64,000 bases of DNA from UBA965 sp040396955. GTDB lineage: Bacteria > Chloroflexota > Chloroflexia > Chloroflexales > Roseiflexaceae. Where the stretch lies: positions 1 through 64,000 of the forward strand of contig JBBAWX010000003.1 of NCBI GenBank assembly GCA_040396955.1, given 5' to 3'. Shown in pieces: positions 1-9,495 of this stretch. Position numbers and translations under genes: made by a program. The notes beneath the pieces were generated by a model. The model was not told the origin of the DNA and did no database searches. It worked only from the letters and a program-made list of their open reading frames with translations. Within the stretch, counting starts at the first letter, position 1. Every line of letters starts with the position of its first letter.

Positions 1-2
1 TA

Positions 3-1352
3 TGGCTGCTCGTCATGAGCGCATGTAGCGCGGCGACTGGTGGTGATGCCGCTGGTCCGGCAAGTGGCGACCCGGTGAAAGTGACGATTTTTGTGGGATT
101 CGGCACGGGGACTGACCCACTGCAGGTAACTGCCCAGGAAGAACTCGCCAAGAAATTCAACGAATCACACACCGACATCCAAATTGAATTTTTGATTGTG
201 CCCCATGAAGAAGCAACCGAGCGCTTTTTGGCCATGGTTGCGGGTGATAATGCGCCACAACTGGTTGGGCCACTGGGTGTATCTACGGTGGCACAGTTTT
301 TGGATCAATGGGAGGATGTCACCCCCTACATTGCCAAAGACAACTACGACATGAATGATTTTTATGGGCCAACGGTCACGCTCAACAAATATCCGACGGT
401 CAACGCCGGGTTGCCCCTAGGGCTCTACCCGTCGTTCATCTTTTACAACAAAGATGCCTTTGATGCGGCAGGATTGGCGTACCCAGCGCATGACTACAAC
501 GACAAAAGTTGGGATATCAACGCACTCCGCGATGCAGCCATCAAGTTGACCCTCGATGCCAACGGCAACGATGCCACGAGTGCCGATTTTGACGCAACCA
601 ATATCAAACAATGGGGCTACGCCGATACATGGACCGATTTTCGTGGGCAGATGACCATGTTTGGGGCACCAAGCAAGGGTCGCCCTACGAGTGATGACTA
701 CAAGACCGCACAAGTGAACTCGCCGGAGTGGTTGTTTGGGGCACAGTGGCTCCATGCCGGTATCCACAAAGATCACTTTATGCCGGATGCTGCCGGCCAA
801 GGAGCCATTGATGCCGATTCAGGCGACCCGTTTGGCGGTGGCCATGTGGCGATGTGGTACAGCCATACGTGGTACATGGGCGAGGGATTAACCGAGGTGC
901 CATTCAACTGGGATATTGCCCCGTTGTTCTACAACCAGAACGGTCAGCGTATTTCGCGTGTGCACGCAGACTTGTTCACCATCCCCAAAAACGCCAAGAA
1001 CAAGGATCAGGCATGGGAAGTGATGAAGTGGTTGGTGGCTCCCGAGCAGATTGTGGCGGTGTGTCAGATTTACGGGTGTTTGCCGGCACGGCAGTCAACC
1101 GAAGCCGAGTTTCAGGCATCGTTGCAGGCACGCTTCCCGGATATCGACCATGCGGTCATTTTTAATGCCATCACCTACCTCGATGATCCCAACCATGAGT
1201 CGTGGGTGCCCGAGTGGAGCAAGGTCAACGACACGTTGAACAATTCGTTGACGACGCTCTACACGGATCCGGCTCTCGACGTGAATACCATGATGAGCAC
1301 CACCAACGATGATGTGCAAATCATTCTGGACGAATACTGGGCGGGCCAATAA
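3..1352 (+). CDS. Sugar ABC transporter substrate-binding lipoprotein (5' end outside window)
   Basis: Extracytoplasmic binding protein of a carbohydrate ABC importer (family 1 solute-binding fold). The window opens inside the signal peptide: the first in-frame codons read WLLVMSAC, a lipobox-like stretch with the lipidation Cys at nt 24-26, so the true start lies upstream. About 440 mature residues is normal for this family. Typical features are the FFVG-like first strand, the FIFYNKDAFDAAGL segment near residue 145, and a C-terminal half rich in Trp and Tyr that would line a sugar pocket. It is followed by two permease genes in the same direction, which fixes the role. The sugar cannot be told from sequence. 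No ATPase gene is in the cluster, so a shared ATPase of the MsmX kind is inferred. Confidence 0.9.
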   Translation, partial: WLLVMSACSAATGGDAAGPASGDPVKVTIFVGFGTGTDPLQVTAQEELAKKFNESHTDIQIEFLIVPHEEATERFLAMVAGDNAPQLVGPLGVSTVAQFLDQWEDVTPYIAKDNYDMNDFYGPTVTLNKYPTVNAGLPLGLYPSFIFYNKDAFDAAGLAYPAHDYNDKSWDINALRDAAIKLTLDANGNDATSADFDATNIKQWGYADTWTDFRGQMTMFGAPSKGRPTSDDYKTAQVNSPEWLFGAQWLHAGIHKDHFMPDAAGQGAIDADSGDPFGGGHVAMWYSHTWYMGEGLTEVPFNWDIAPLFYNQNGQRISRVHADLFTIPKNAKNKDQAWEVMKWLVAPEQIVAVCQIYGCLPARQSTEAEFQASLQARFPDIDHAVIFNAITYLDDPNHESWVPEWSKVNDTLNNSLTTLYTDPALDVNTMMSTTNDDVQIILDEYWAGQ

Positions 1353-1445
1353 TTCATCGGCGGAATCAGCTGCGGTGTCAGATGGGGTTCCCATCTGACA
1401 CCGCGGTCGTAGTGAGCATGCGCAGGCGTACAGAGGGGAGCAGGT

Positions 1446-2417
1446 ATGGTGCAAAAATCCTCCACACGGCGTACCTTGGCATGGCGTGAAGCCATGGCTG
1501 GGTATGCCTTTATCATCCCATGGATTGTCGGTTTTTTGGTGTTTACGGTGGGGCCCATGCTCTCGTCGTTCTATTTTTCGTTCACCGACTACAACATCAT
1601 TGATGCACCGCGATGGGTGGGGTTGGCCAACTACGCACGGGTCTTCCAGGGAGTGCCCGAGTATCTGATGAGCGGTGATCCACGGCAGCTCAAAGACCCG
1701 ATTTTTTGGAAATCGTTGCAAGTCACGCTCTACTTTGCCGCCATGTCTTTGCCCATCAATTTGGTGCTGAGTTTTACACTGGCCATTCTTCTCAATCAAA
1801 AAATCTTCGGGTTGCGCATTTGGCGTTCGGTGTATTTTTTGCCTTCGATTATTTCTGGTGTGGCCGTCACGTTGTTGTGGATGCGCATTCTCAATCCGCG
1901 CATGGGCATCCTCAACAACTTTTTGCGTGATGTGGTCGGCATACAATCACCACCGGGATGGCTCCAAGATCCCAATTGGGCCATCCCAGCTCTCGTCATC
2001 ATGGGCATGTGGGGGGTGGGGGGATCCATGATTATCTACTTGGCCGGTCTGCAGGGCATTCCTACCGACTTGTACGATGCGGCCAAAGTCGATGGCGCCA
2101 ACATCTGGCAGTCGTTTTGGCATGTCACATTTCCCATGATGACGCCCGTGTTGTTTTATAATCTCGTGCTCGGGCTGATTACCACGTTTCAGTATTTCAC
2201 TGAGGTCTATGTGGCCACTGGTGGGGCGGGTGGGCCACAACGTGCCACCATGTTTTACAATTTATACCTCTACCAAAACGCCTTCCGGTATTTCGACATG
2301 GGGTACGCCTCCACCATGGCGTGGATTTTGTTCGTCATCGTGCTTGGTCTCACCGGGCTCATTTTTCGTTCATCGGAGGCATGGGTCTACTATGAAGGTC
2401 AGTTGAGAGGACGGTGA
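1446..2417 (+). CDS. Sugar ABC transporter permease, UgpA/MalF type
   Basis: Inner-membrane permease of the sugar importer, 323 residues with about six hydrophobic segments, starting with the one around residues 18-40. The EAA loop that docks the ATPase is visible as DAAKVDGANIWQSF at about residues 215-228. The ATG follows AGGGGAG with good spacing. The last codons overlap the next permease gene by 4 bases (GTGA), which implies translational coupling. The gap of 93 bases after the binding protein contains a short inverted repeat (TCAGATGGGG / CCCATCTGA, about 1379-1400) that may reduce read-through so that binding protein exceeds permease. That last point is inference from general importer organisation. 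Confidence 0.92.
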   Translation: MVQKSSTRRTLAWREAMAGYAFIIPWIVGFLVFTVGPMLSSFYFSFTDYNIIDAPRWVGLANYARVFQGVPEYLMSGDPRQLKDPIFWKSLQVTLYFAAMSLPINLVLSFTLAILLNQKIFGLRIWRSVYFLPSIISGVAVTLLWMRILNPRMGILNNFLRDVVGIQSPPGWLQDPNWAIPALVIMGMWGVGGSMIIYLAGLQGIPTDLYDAAKVDGANIWQSFWHVTFPMMTPVLFYNLVLGLITTFQYFTEVYVATGGAGGPQRATMFYNLYLYQNAFRYFDMGYASTMAWILFVIVLGLTGLIFRSSEAWVYYEGQLRGR

Positions 2418-3478
2418 AAGCAATGCGCACGCCAATATTGTTGCGTCGATTCCGCGAGAGTATGAGTGCTGTCGAAATGGCACTTGCCGGCATCACCACG
2501 CTCCTGCTGGCCGCCGGGGCGGTGGTCATCATGATTCCGTTGGCTTTTATGATTTCCACATCGCTAAAAGATCCCGGGCAGATTCGTTCTGATGGGAATT
2601 CGCTCATTCCACGGCGGGTGCTCACCACCGAAATCAACGGCAAAGAGGTGCCGTTGTATGAGGTGCAGCGTGCGGATGGGGTGATGCAGATGGCCATGAT
2701 CAAAAAAGCCCCAGGTGGCATGGCGAATTTTGTGGATCCCGCCCAACCCGACACGGTGGTGCTCCTGCCGATTGCGGAGCAGACAGCCCTCTATGAGCTC
2801 GAAATCCACTGGGAAAACTACGCCGAAGCAATCACCGCGATGCCGTTTTTTCAATATCTCGGCAATACCTTGATTGTCACGTTTGTGGGCATGATTGGCA
2901 TGTTGTTTTCATGCTCACTGGTGGCCTATGGCTTTAGCCGGTTTCGGGCGCGTTGGCTTGATTTGCTCTTTTTGCTGCTCCTTTCTACCATCATGTTGCC
3001 CTCGCAGGTGCGACTCATCCCACTCTACGTCTTCTTTCAAAACCTCGGCTGGGTGAATACCCTGTTGCCACTCATCGTGCCGCAGTTCTTTGCCAACGCC
3101 TATGATGTTTTTTTGTTACGCCAGTTCATCATGACCATTCCCCTCGAAATGGATGATGCGGCTCGCATTGATGGGGCCAATCCGCTCGAGATTTTGCTCT
3201 ACATCATCCTGCCACAGGCGCGGCCCGCCCTGGTGTCGGTGGCGATTTTTCATTTTCTCTATGCCTGGAACGATTTCTACGAGCCACTGATTTTCTTGCA
3301 TACCCGCGATAAGTGGACGTTGGCAGTCGGCTTGCAGACCTTTGATGCGCTCTATACCATCAACACACATCTCATCATGGCCGTCTCGTTGTTGATGATT
3401 TTGCCGCCCATCATCCTCTTTTTCTTGGCGCAACGCATCTTTACCCAGGGAGTGGTCTTTAGTGGAGTGAAAGGTTAA
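2414..3478 (+). CDS. Sugar ABC transporter permease, UgpE/MalG type, with extracytoplasmic insertion
   Basis: Second permease of the importer, 354 residues against about 280 usual for the MalG group. The extra length is one block of roughly 75 residues between the first membrane segment (about 19-43) and the conserved part that starts near HWENY at about 136. It holds charged and polar strings and would lie outside the membrane. The EAA loop is MDDAARIDGANPLE near residues 239-252. The start is a GTG inside the stop region of the upstream permease. An ATG three codons later is an alternative start. A strong terminator follows, so the binding protein and two permeases form one unit. Confidence 0.9.
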   Translation: MKAMRTPILLRRFRESMSAVEMALAGITTLLLAAGAVVIMIPLAFMISTSLKDPGQIRSDGNSLIPRRVLTTEINGKEVPLYEVQRADGVMQMAMIKKAPGGMANFVDPAQPDTVVLLPIAEQTALYELEIHWENYAEAITAMPFFQYLGNTLIVTFVGMIGMLFSCSLVAYGFSRFRARWLDLLFLLLLSTIMLPSQVRLIPLYVFFQNLGWVNTLLPLIVPQFFANAYDVFLLRQFIMTIPLEMDDAARIDGANPLEILLYIILPQARPALVSVAIFHFLYAWNDFYEPLIFLHTRDKWTLAVGLQTFDALYTINTHLIMAVSLLMILPPIILFFLAQRIFTQGVVFSGVKG

Positions 3479-3497
3479 TCGGTCCGCATTATGCTGG

Positions 3498-3537
3498 TAT
3501 CGGGGAAGTGCATTCATTGCACTCCCCGATATTTTTT
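3498..3537 (+). terminator. Rho-independent terminator after the sugar permeases
   Basis: Inverted repeat TATCGGGGAAGTGCA / TGCACTCCCCGATA with one bulged A, followed by ATTTTTTG. It ends the transporter operon 20 bases after its last stop codon. Confidence 0.88.
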
Positions 3538-3627
3538 GTACGCCATGTATGATTTTGTCAAAATAGGTGTACAATGTTCGTGTCCTAATAACACGCACAT
3601 ACTCTCTGTTCGACCAAGGAGCGGTCA

Positions 3628-4614
3628 ATGACGACAACACAGCCGATTCGCTGGGGAATTTTGGGGACCGGTCGGATTGCCGGCGTTTTTGCCGAAGGGC
3701 TCAAAGCGCAGCCCGATGCACAACTCGTGGCCGTCGGCTCACGGAGTGCCGAATCAGCGCAGCGCTTTGCGACGCAGTATCATGTCGCACGTGCGCATGC
3801 AAGCTATGAAGCACTTGCCAACGACCCTGAGGTTGATGCCATTTATGTGGCGACACCGCATACCGGTCACATGGAGGAGAGCCTGCGCTGTATTGCGGCG
3901 GGCAAAGCCGTGCTCTGTGAAAAACCGTTCGCGGTGAATGCGGCTCAGGCCCAAACAATGATCGACGCCGCCAAGGCTGCCAAGGTGCCCTTGATGGAGG
4001 CCATGTGGACGCGCTTTTTACCCTCGGTGCGCAAAGTGGTCAGCCTCATCAACGAAGGTGCCATCGGTGACGTGCGCATGATTCAATCTGATTTTGGTTT
4101 CCGCACCGAAGTCAACCCCTCCGGGCGGCTCTTTGATCGCAACTTGGCCGGTGGAGGCCTGATGGATGTGGGCGTCTACTGTGTCTCGTTGTCGGTGATG
4201 TTGCTCGGCGAAGTGCGCACCGCTACTGGTGTGGCCGATATCGGCTCGACCGGTGTCGATGAGCAAGCGGCCGCCGTAATGGGCTTTGATGGCGGTCGAA
4301 TCGCCTATTTCTCGACCGGCGTGCGCACGTCGACTCCGTGGGAAGCCTCAATCATGGGCACCGACGGTTGGATTCGCATCGAGTCGCCGTTTTTCGCCTC
4401 CAAAAAGATTACCTTGCACAAGGGCGGCAAAAGCGAAGTCATTGAGGTGCCGTTTGACGGAAACGGCTATCACTATGAGGCTGCCGAAATCGGGCGATTG
4501 ATCCGCGAGGGTCGCATCGAAAGCGACATCATGTCGTGGCAAGATTCCATGTATGTCATGGAGGCCATGGATCGAATTCGTGGGGTGTGGGGTCTGCGCT
4601 ACCCGATGGAGTAG
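3628..4614 (+). CDS. Gfo/Idh/MocA family NAD(P)-dependent oxidoreductase
   Basis: Cytoplasmic sugar or polyol dehydrogenase of 328 residues. The N-terminal Rossmann motif GILGTGRIAG lies at residues 10-19. The conserved EKP at 98-100 contributes the substrate-facing Lys of this family. The C-terminal alpha/beta substrate domain is complete to PME. The ATG follows AAGGAGCGGTCA. It sits between the sugar importer and an aldo/keto reductase in the same direction, so oxidation of the imported sugar or a derivative is a reasonable inference. The actual substrate (inositol, glucose-fructose, trans-1,2-diol and others occur in the family) is not determinable here. Confidence 0.9.
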   Translation: MTTTQPIRWGILGTGRIAGVFAEGLKAQPDAQLVAVGSRSAESAQRFATQYHVARAHASYEALANDPEVDAIYVATPHTGHMEESLRCIAAGKAVLCEKPFAVNAAQAQTMIDAAKAAKVPLMEAMWTRFLPSVRKVVSLINEGAIGDVRMIQSDFGFRTEVNPSGRLFDRNLAGGGLMDVGVYCVSLSVMLLGEVRTATGVADIGSTGVDEQAAAVMGFDGGRIAYFSTGVRTSTPWEASIMGTDGWIRIESPFFASKKITLHKGGKSEVIEVPFDGNGYHYEAAEIGRLIREGRIESDIMSWQDSMYVMEAMDRIRGVWGLRYPME

Positions 4615-4680
4615 GCCGCGTTGAGTGACTAGACACGACAGTTTCGCACGTTTTACACTGACAAAAAGGGGACAACAACC

Positions 4681-5649
4681 ATGCAGTACGGCTCAATCCC
4701 AGGCATCGCCAAGCCGGTGTCGCGGTTGGTACAGGGGAGCATCATGATTAGCTCGAGCAACGTGCCCGAGTGCTTCTACTTGCTTGACTCTATTCTTGAT
4801 ATGGGGTGCAATACCTTTGACACCGCCCACGTCTATGGGGGAGGCGACAACGAGCGCACCTTCGGCCGCTGGCTCCGCGAACGTGGCAACCGCGACAAGG
4901 TCAACATCATCGGCAAAGGTGCACACCTCAGCCAAGACCGCAAACGCGTGACGCCGTGGGATATCACCAGCGACATCTACGACTCATTGGCACGCTTCAA
5001 AATCGATCACATCGATATCTACTTGCTCCACCGCGACGACCCCGACTTCCCAGTGGGCCCCATCGTGGAAGCACTCCACGAACACAAAAAAGCCGGACGC
5101 ATTTTGGCGTACGGTGGCTCGAATTGGAGTCATCAGCGTGTTGCCGAAGCCAATGCGTATGCGGCCGCTCACGGCCTGGATCCGTTTGTGGCTAGTAGCC
5201 CCAATTTCACGTTGGCGGTGCAAAACCAGCCACCATGGGAAGGGTGTATCAGCATTAGCGCAGCAGATGCCCAACCGGCCCGTGATTACTACGCCAACCT
5301 CAAGATGCCGTTGTTCACCTGGTCATCGCTGGCCGGCGGTTTCTTCTCGGGACGATTGCGCCGTGACAACCTTGAGTCGTTTGAAACCTACCTTGATAAG
5401 CTGGCAGTGACGACGTATGCCAACGAAGAAAACTTCCGCCGGCTTGATCGCGTGCAGCAACTTGCCGACGAAAAAGGTCTCTCCATCCCGCAGGTGGCTA
5501 CCGCCTACGTGATGAGCTACCCGCTCAACATTTTTGCCTTGGTGGGCTGTCAGACTGCCGATGAATTCAAAGCCAACATGGCAGCTAGTGAAATCCGCCT
5601 CACTCCGGCTGAAATGGCGTGGCTCGAACTCAAGAGCGATAGCCGCTAA
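4681..5649 (+). CDS. Aldo/keto reductase
   Basis: NAD(P)H-dependent TIM-barrel reductase of 322 residues. The catalytic tetrad can be placed as Asp47, Tyr52, Lys79 (IIGKGAH) and His117 (LLHRDD), and all four are present. The ATG is preceded by AAAGGGGACAACAACC. It lies 66 bases after the Gfo/Idh/MocA gene and before a strong terminator, so the two are probably co-transcribed and act on related carbohydrates. Without a solved relative the substrate is open. The N-terminus is compact and needs no alternative start. Confidence 0.9.
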   Translation: MQYGSIPGIAKPVSRLVQGSIMISSSNVPECFYLLDSILDMGCNTFDTAHVYGGGDNERTFGRWLRERGNRDKVNIIGKGAHLSQDRKRVTPWDITSDIYDSLARFKIDHIDIYLLHRDDPDFPVGPIVEALHEHKKAGRILAYGGSNWSHQRVAEANAYAAAHGLDPFVASSPNFTLAVQNQPPWEGCISISAADAQPARDYYANLKMPLFTWSSLAGGFFSGRLRRDNLESFETYLDKLAVTTYANEENFRRLDRVQQLADEKGLSIPQVATAYVMSYPLNIFALVGCQTADEFKANMAASEIRLTPAEMAWLELKSDSR

Positions 5650-5670
5650 CGTGCGCCGGTACCATCCCCT

Positions 5671-5716
5671 GCTCCCCCATGAATCTGCAGATTTATGGGG
5701 GAGCTACTATTTTTTG
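5671..5716 (+). terminator. Rho-independent terminator after the aldo/keto reductase
   Basis: GCTCCCCCAT pairs with ATGGGGGAGC around a further near-complementary AATCT/AGATT core. The stem is followed by TACTATTTTTTG. Confidence 0.88.
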
Positions 5717-5796
5717 TAGTAAAATAGTTGCAACTGCCAGTAAAGTATGCTAACTTGCAGGAAGTGTATCGCAATAGTTACGATGAGCAAGAACGC

Positions 5797-7263
5797 ATGT
5801 ATCAACTCAAACGAATGCGCATGATGGCCGCCATGGTTGCGGTCACTCTATTGTGGGGATGTGGCAGTGCGGAAGTGCCAGCCGCGACGGTGACCGCAGT
5901 GCCCACGGTGCCGCCCACGGCGACTGCAGTGCCGATGGTCGCAAACGGGGTTACCATGGATGGCATTGACATGGCAGGTCAGACACAGGCAGAGGTGGCG
6001 GCTGCCATCGCCACATACACGCCATCCGCATACGAGATGCGTGTGAGCGCTGGTGATCAGACATTCACACTGACACTCACACAGATTACTGTTGATAAAG
6101 AGGCCACACTGGCGGCCGTCATGGACGCATCGGCGGGGAGCGCAGTAGCACCGGTGATTGTCTTCGACGATGCCGAAATAACGACACAACTCGAGGCGTG
6201 GCAGGGAGAATTCGCCGCACAATCGGGAGTCAGTTTGGTTGATGGCGAGGGCATCTACGATGCGGCCTTTGTGACTGGCAACGCCCAGACATTCGTCGTG
6301 ACTGAGGCTCGTGATGCGGTGCTCGCCGCACTTGCTGATCAACAGGTCGCGGTTACGCTCCAGCTGCAACCAGCGAGTGAGCCAGTGCTCCCCACGACGA
6401 CACAGCTACAAGCTGCTATCAGTGAGATGGCAGCCAACTGGCCCGGCATCATCGGCGTGTATGTCTACAATCTCGACACCAACGAAGTAGTTGCCACGCT
6501 CAACGAAAACACGGTCTTTTCGGGGGCGAGCGTGATGAAAGTGCCGATTTTGATACATGCGTACGCCAATCTGAGTGAATTTACCGATGACGATATCCGC
6601 GCGATGCGGCGGATGATTATCGACAGCGATAATTTGTCGGCCAATCGTATGCTAGCGGCGTCAGTGCGTGGAGCGGGCACCGAATCGGCCTATCAGGGCA
6701 CGTTGAGTATGAACGAAATGCTCAAGGCGCTGGGTCTCGAACACACCTATCAGAACCTGCCCTACGAGGCGCGTGAATACTTGATTGGCGTGTTGAACTA
6801 CAACATACAGGGTGGACCCAAGCAAGAAGGTCAGCCGCCGTTCACCGATGCTGACCCGATGTTGCGGACGACTCCGGCCGAGATGGCGAGTGTCTTTGTG
6901 GAGCTCTACCGGTGTAGCCAGGGTGAGGGCAAGTTGATTGAGCTCTACCCGGATACGTTGAATGCTGAGCGTTGTGGCGAAATGCTCGATCTGATGCACG
7001 AAAACGCTGATTATTCACGTATGATGTCGGGTCTGCCCGAAGATGCCTATGTATCGCACAAAAGCGGTTGGATCGAGGATATGCAGGCTGATGTAGGCAT
7101 TATCACCACCCCCAACGACCAGCGTTTCGTGATGGCCATCTATGTGTACCGCGATATCGCTGAGTCGGGTGGATACCTGCTCGACGAGGTCGCAGGGCCG
7201 GTCATTGGTGGGTTTGCTCGGCTGATTTATAGTGCGTATATGCCTGAATCTGCCTCAAAATGA
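5797..7263 (+). CDS. Lipoprotein with putative peptidoglycan-binding domain and class A beta-lactamase-fold domain
   Basis: Exported lipoprotein of 488 residues from the ATG at 5797. This start gives a clean signal peptide (MYQLKRMRMM... LLWGC, lipidated Cys). An upstream in-frame ATG at 5728 would bury the signal and is rejected. After a Pro/Thr-rich spacer comes a VanW/YoaR-like segment (GVTMDGIDMAGQT), then the serine hydrolase fold. That fold carries SVMK (nucleophile Ser245, Lys248), SDN at 277-279 and KSG at 422-424, the three hallmark motifs of class A beta-lactamases and related DD-peptidases. The Glu166-type deacylating residue was not located with certainty, so a wall hydrolase or PBP-like role is as likely as beta-lactam hydrolysis. 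Confidence 0.82.
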   Translation: MYQLKRMRMMAAMVAVTLLWGCGSAEVPAATVTAVPTVPPTATAVPMVANGVTMDGIDMAGQTQAEVAAAIATYTPSAYEMRVSAGDQTFTLTLTQITVDKEATLAAVMDASAGSAVAPVIVFDDAEITTQLEAWQGEFAAQSGVSLVDGEGIYDAAFVTGNAQTFVVTEARDAVLAALADQQVAVTLQLQPASEPVLPTTTQLQAAISEMAANWPGIIGVYVYNLDTNEVVATLNENTVFSGASVMKVPILIHAYANLSEFTDDDIRAMRRMIIDSDNLSANRMLAASVRGAGTESAYQGTLSMNEMLKALGLEHTYQNLPYEAREYLIGVLNYNIQGGPKQEGQPPFTDADPMLRTTPAEMASVFVELYRCSQGEGKLIELYPDTLNAERCGEMLDLMHENADYSRMMSGLPEDAYVSHKSGWIEDMQADVGIITTPNDQRFVMAIYVYRDIAESGGYLLDEVAGPVIGGFARLIYSAYMPESASK

Positions 7264-7295
7264 GCTGATGTTCATTGAGCTGTCATGTAATCTAC

Positions 7296-7325
7296 TTGAC
7301 ATGCTTCGTGGTGGTCGGGTAATGT
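7296..7325 (+). promoter_or_regulatory. Candidate promoter for the secreted golvesin-like protein gene
   Basis: A perfect -35 TTGACA at 7296-7301 is followed after 18 bases by TAATGT. Directly downstream, GTAGG and CCTAC (7324-7339) form a small perfect inverted repeat that could be an operator or the start of the leader. The -10 match is weak. Confidence 0.45.
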
Positions 7326-7439
7326 AGGGAGTAACCTACGTAGTGTAGTTTGGTTTACTACGCAGGGAAATGTTACGGTGTGTATGGTGGCCACAGTGTT
7401 TTCGTCTTTTCGTGCCGCCTACCACAGATGGAGAATTAC

Positions 7440-8822
7440 ATGCAGAGTTGGTATCGAATTCCGGGCGCGATGATTGCAATGCTATTGGTAATCACCTTGC
7501 TCCCGTTCGGTGCTTTTGCGCAAGAGGCTCCGCCCATCGGTGACGGTGCGCAGAGCGACAACGGAGAAGCAGCTCCCGCACCGACGCAAGCGCCGCCAGC
7601 GTTCCAGCAGGGGTATGCCCCGACGTATACGATTCGTGCGACCCGTGAGGGTCTTGTCGGTAAGCGTACTGCCAATGGATATCGCATTCCGGAGCGGGCT
7701 TGGTTTGTGGCGTTGCCGTCATGGAAGGTGCTGTCGAGTCAGGGTGGCAATGAATTCCAGGTCCGGGTCACCTATGAAGACAAGAGCATCGTGGTGCCGG
7801 TATGGGACGTCGGCCCATGGAACACCAACGACGAGTACTGGTCCCCAGAGCGTCGCTTCTACCGAGACCTACCACTCGGTATGCCGATGGCACAGGCAGC
7901 TGTGCAGTTCGGCTACAACGGTGGTCTCGACATGTTTGGGCGCAAAATCACGCTTGGCAACGGTATCGACATCGCCGACGGTGCCTTTTGGGATGGCCTC
8001 GGCATGCGGAGCAACACGTGGGTGCGTGTGACCTTCTTGTGGATGGGCATTGATCCCGGTCCCGAGGGACTCACCGACTCGTCAGCGAACAACACCGTGT
8101 ATCCGCCAGGAACGGTCATCATCGACAACGGTGGTGCGGGGTTCTCGAATTATGCTGCCGTAGAGTGGTATGATAATTTTTGTGGGTTGAACGGCAAGCA
8201 TGATTGGACCATTGGTACCACGAATCCAGCCTACTCAGAGAACAACGCCTCGTGGACCAATCAAATCAACGATATCGGCTACTACGAGATTATGGCCTTC
8301 GTGCCACCCTGTGGCAAACCTGCGACGCGGGCTGCCATCTACCGCATCAACAACAACGGGGCGGAGCGTGAGGTGTGGGTCGACCAGGCGCTACAGAGTA
8401 GCCGTTGGGCCTCGTTGGGTATCTACAACATGACGCCCGGGCAATCGAAGGTGACGTTGAGCGACGTGACTGGTGACGATGGTCAAGCCGTGCGCTTTGA
8501 TGCTGTGATGTGGGTGCCACGCTACGACAGCATGCCACCAACCGCCTGGATCCAAGAAGTCACCTTCATGGAAGGTGGTGCCTACTATATTCGCTGGGGT
8601 GGCAACGACGACGTGAGTGGTATCCAGTCGTACGATGTGCAGTACCGGCGTGACGGTGGTGAGTGGGTCGATTGGCAACTCGGCACCGGTGCCTCGGAAG
8701 CGCTCTTTTCACCGTCGGGGAGTGGCTACTACGAGTTCCGAGCACGGGCACGTGACTGGATGGCCAAAGAAGGAAGTTGGGACGTAGATCCTGTGACAAT
8801 CAAGGGTGTTGTGGTACCATAA
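7440..8822 (+). CDS. Secreted protein with golvesin C-terminal-like domain
   Basis: Secreted protein of 460 residues. The ATG at 7440 is chosen because GGAGA sits 6 bases upstream and it produces a classical signal peptide ending AFA-QEA. The longer frame upstream lacks both. The middle holds a domain of about 150 residues (TYTIRATREGLVGKRTANGY onward) that I do not recognise. Then comes a segment with VWVDQALQSSRWASLGIY and DAVMWVPR, the pattern of the golvesin C-terminal-like beta-sandwich. The last 100 residues (PPTAWIQEV... YEFRARARDW) look like a fibronectin III-type module. This arrangement is common in surface or matrix proteins of Chloroflexota. No catalytic residues were recognised. 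Confidence 0.75.
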   Translation: MQSWYRIPGAMIAMLLVITLLPFGAFAQEAPPIGDGAQSDNGEAAPAPTQAPPAFQQGYAPTYTIRATREGLVGKRTANGYRIPERAWFVALPSWKVLSSQGGNEFQVRVTYEDKSIVVPVWDVGPWNTNDEYWSPERRFYRDLPLGMPMAQAAVQFGYNGGLDMFGRKITLGNGIDIADGAFWDGLGMRSNTWVRVTFLWMGIDPGPEGLTDSSANNTVYPPGTVIIDNGGAGFSNYAAVEWYDNFCGLNGKHDWTIGTTNPAYSENNASWTNQINDIGYYEIMAFVPPCGKPATRAAIYRINNNGAEREVWVDQALQSSRWASLGIYNMTPGQSKVTLSDVTGDDGQAVRFDAVMWVPRYDSMPPTAWIQEVTFMEGGAYYIRWGGNDDVSGIQSYDVQYRRDGGEWVDWQLGTGASEALFSPSGSGYYEFRARARDWMAKEGSWDVDPVTIKGVVVP

Positions 8823-8838
8823 ATGCATGGTGCTGGCT

Positions 8839-8872
8839 GGGCGGAGTCGTCGCCGACGGCTCCGCCCTTTTT
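8839..8872 (+). terminator. Rho-independent terminator
   Basis: GGGCGGAG pairs with CTCCGCCC (with an inner CGT/ACG), followed by TTTTTG. It lies just before the NYN-domain gene, so the two genes are probably separate units. Confidence 0.85.
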
Positions 8873-8890
8873 GTTGGTGTATTGAGGACC

Positions 8891-9436
8891 ATGAACTACC
8901 TGGTAGATGGACATAATCTAATCGGCAGTCTGCCGAACATTTCGCTCAGTGACCACGACGACGAGTTTCAACTCGTGATGTTGTTGCGTAAAATTGCGGT
9001 GGCCAAAAAAAACCGCCAAATCTTGGTGGTATTTGATCGTGGTGTCTACGGGCATCAACAATCACTCAACGGCTACAACGTGACCTGTCATTTTGCTCTT
9101 TCACCGGAAGATGCCGATACTCAGTTGATCCGACGGATCAAAGGCCTCGCCAAGCCCAAAGAATGGGCGCTTGTCACGGCAGACCGGCGCATCATCGATG
9201 TGGCGCATCAATACGGGGTGCGGCACATGCCCAATGCCACATTTGTGGCGCAGTTGCTCCGCAAAACGAATACGACCGCCGAATATCACGACGAAAAGCC
9301 GGAAGTGCCCTTGTCGCCGGCACAAATTGAGGCGTGGCGTGTCGAATTGAATCTCCCCATTGAGCCAAGTGCCGAAGAATTGCTGATGCGCGAAAGCATG
9401 CGCGATTTATCGCCCCCTAAGCGCAAAAAGAAATAA
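8891..9436 (+). CDS. NYN-domain (YacP-like) putative ribonuclease
   Basis: Small cytoplasmic PIN/NYN-fold protein of 181 residues. The start at 8891 (MNYLVDGHNLIG) puts the first acidic strand of the fold at the N-terminus, as in YacP/Rae1-type proteins. A longer upstream frame runs through a terminator and is rejected. Acidic positions expected for metal binding are visible in VDGHN, VVFDRG and VTADRR. The last residues (SPPKRKKK) form a basic tail. YacP/Rae1 homologues cleave ribosome-associated mRNA in Firmicutes. A similar RNA-processing job is inferred only from the fold. Confidence 0.8.
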   Translation: MNYLVDGHNLIGSLPNISLSDHDDEFQLVMLLRKIAVAKKNRQILVVFDRGVYGHQQSLNGYNVTCHFALSPEDADTQLIRRIKGLAKPKEWALVTADRRIIDVAHQYGVRHMPNATFVAQLLRKTNTTAEYHDEKPEVPLSPAQIEAWRVELNLPIEPSAEELLMRESMRDLSPPKRKKK

Positions 9437-9495
9437 TCTGCCCCGATGTGCCATATAATCGCTCACCGAGCGACACAGCCACGAGAGCTACCACT

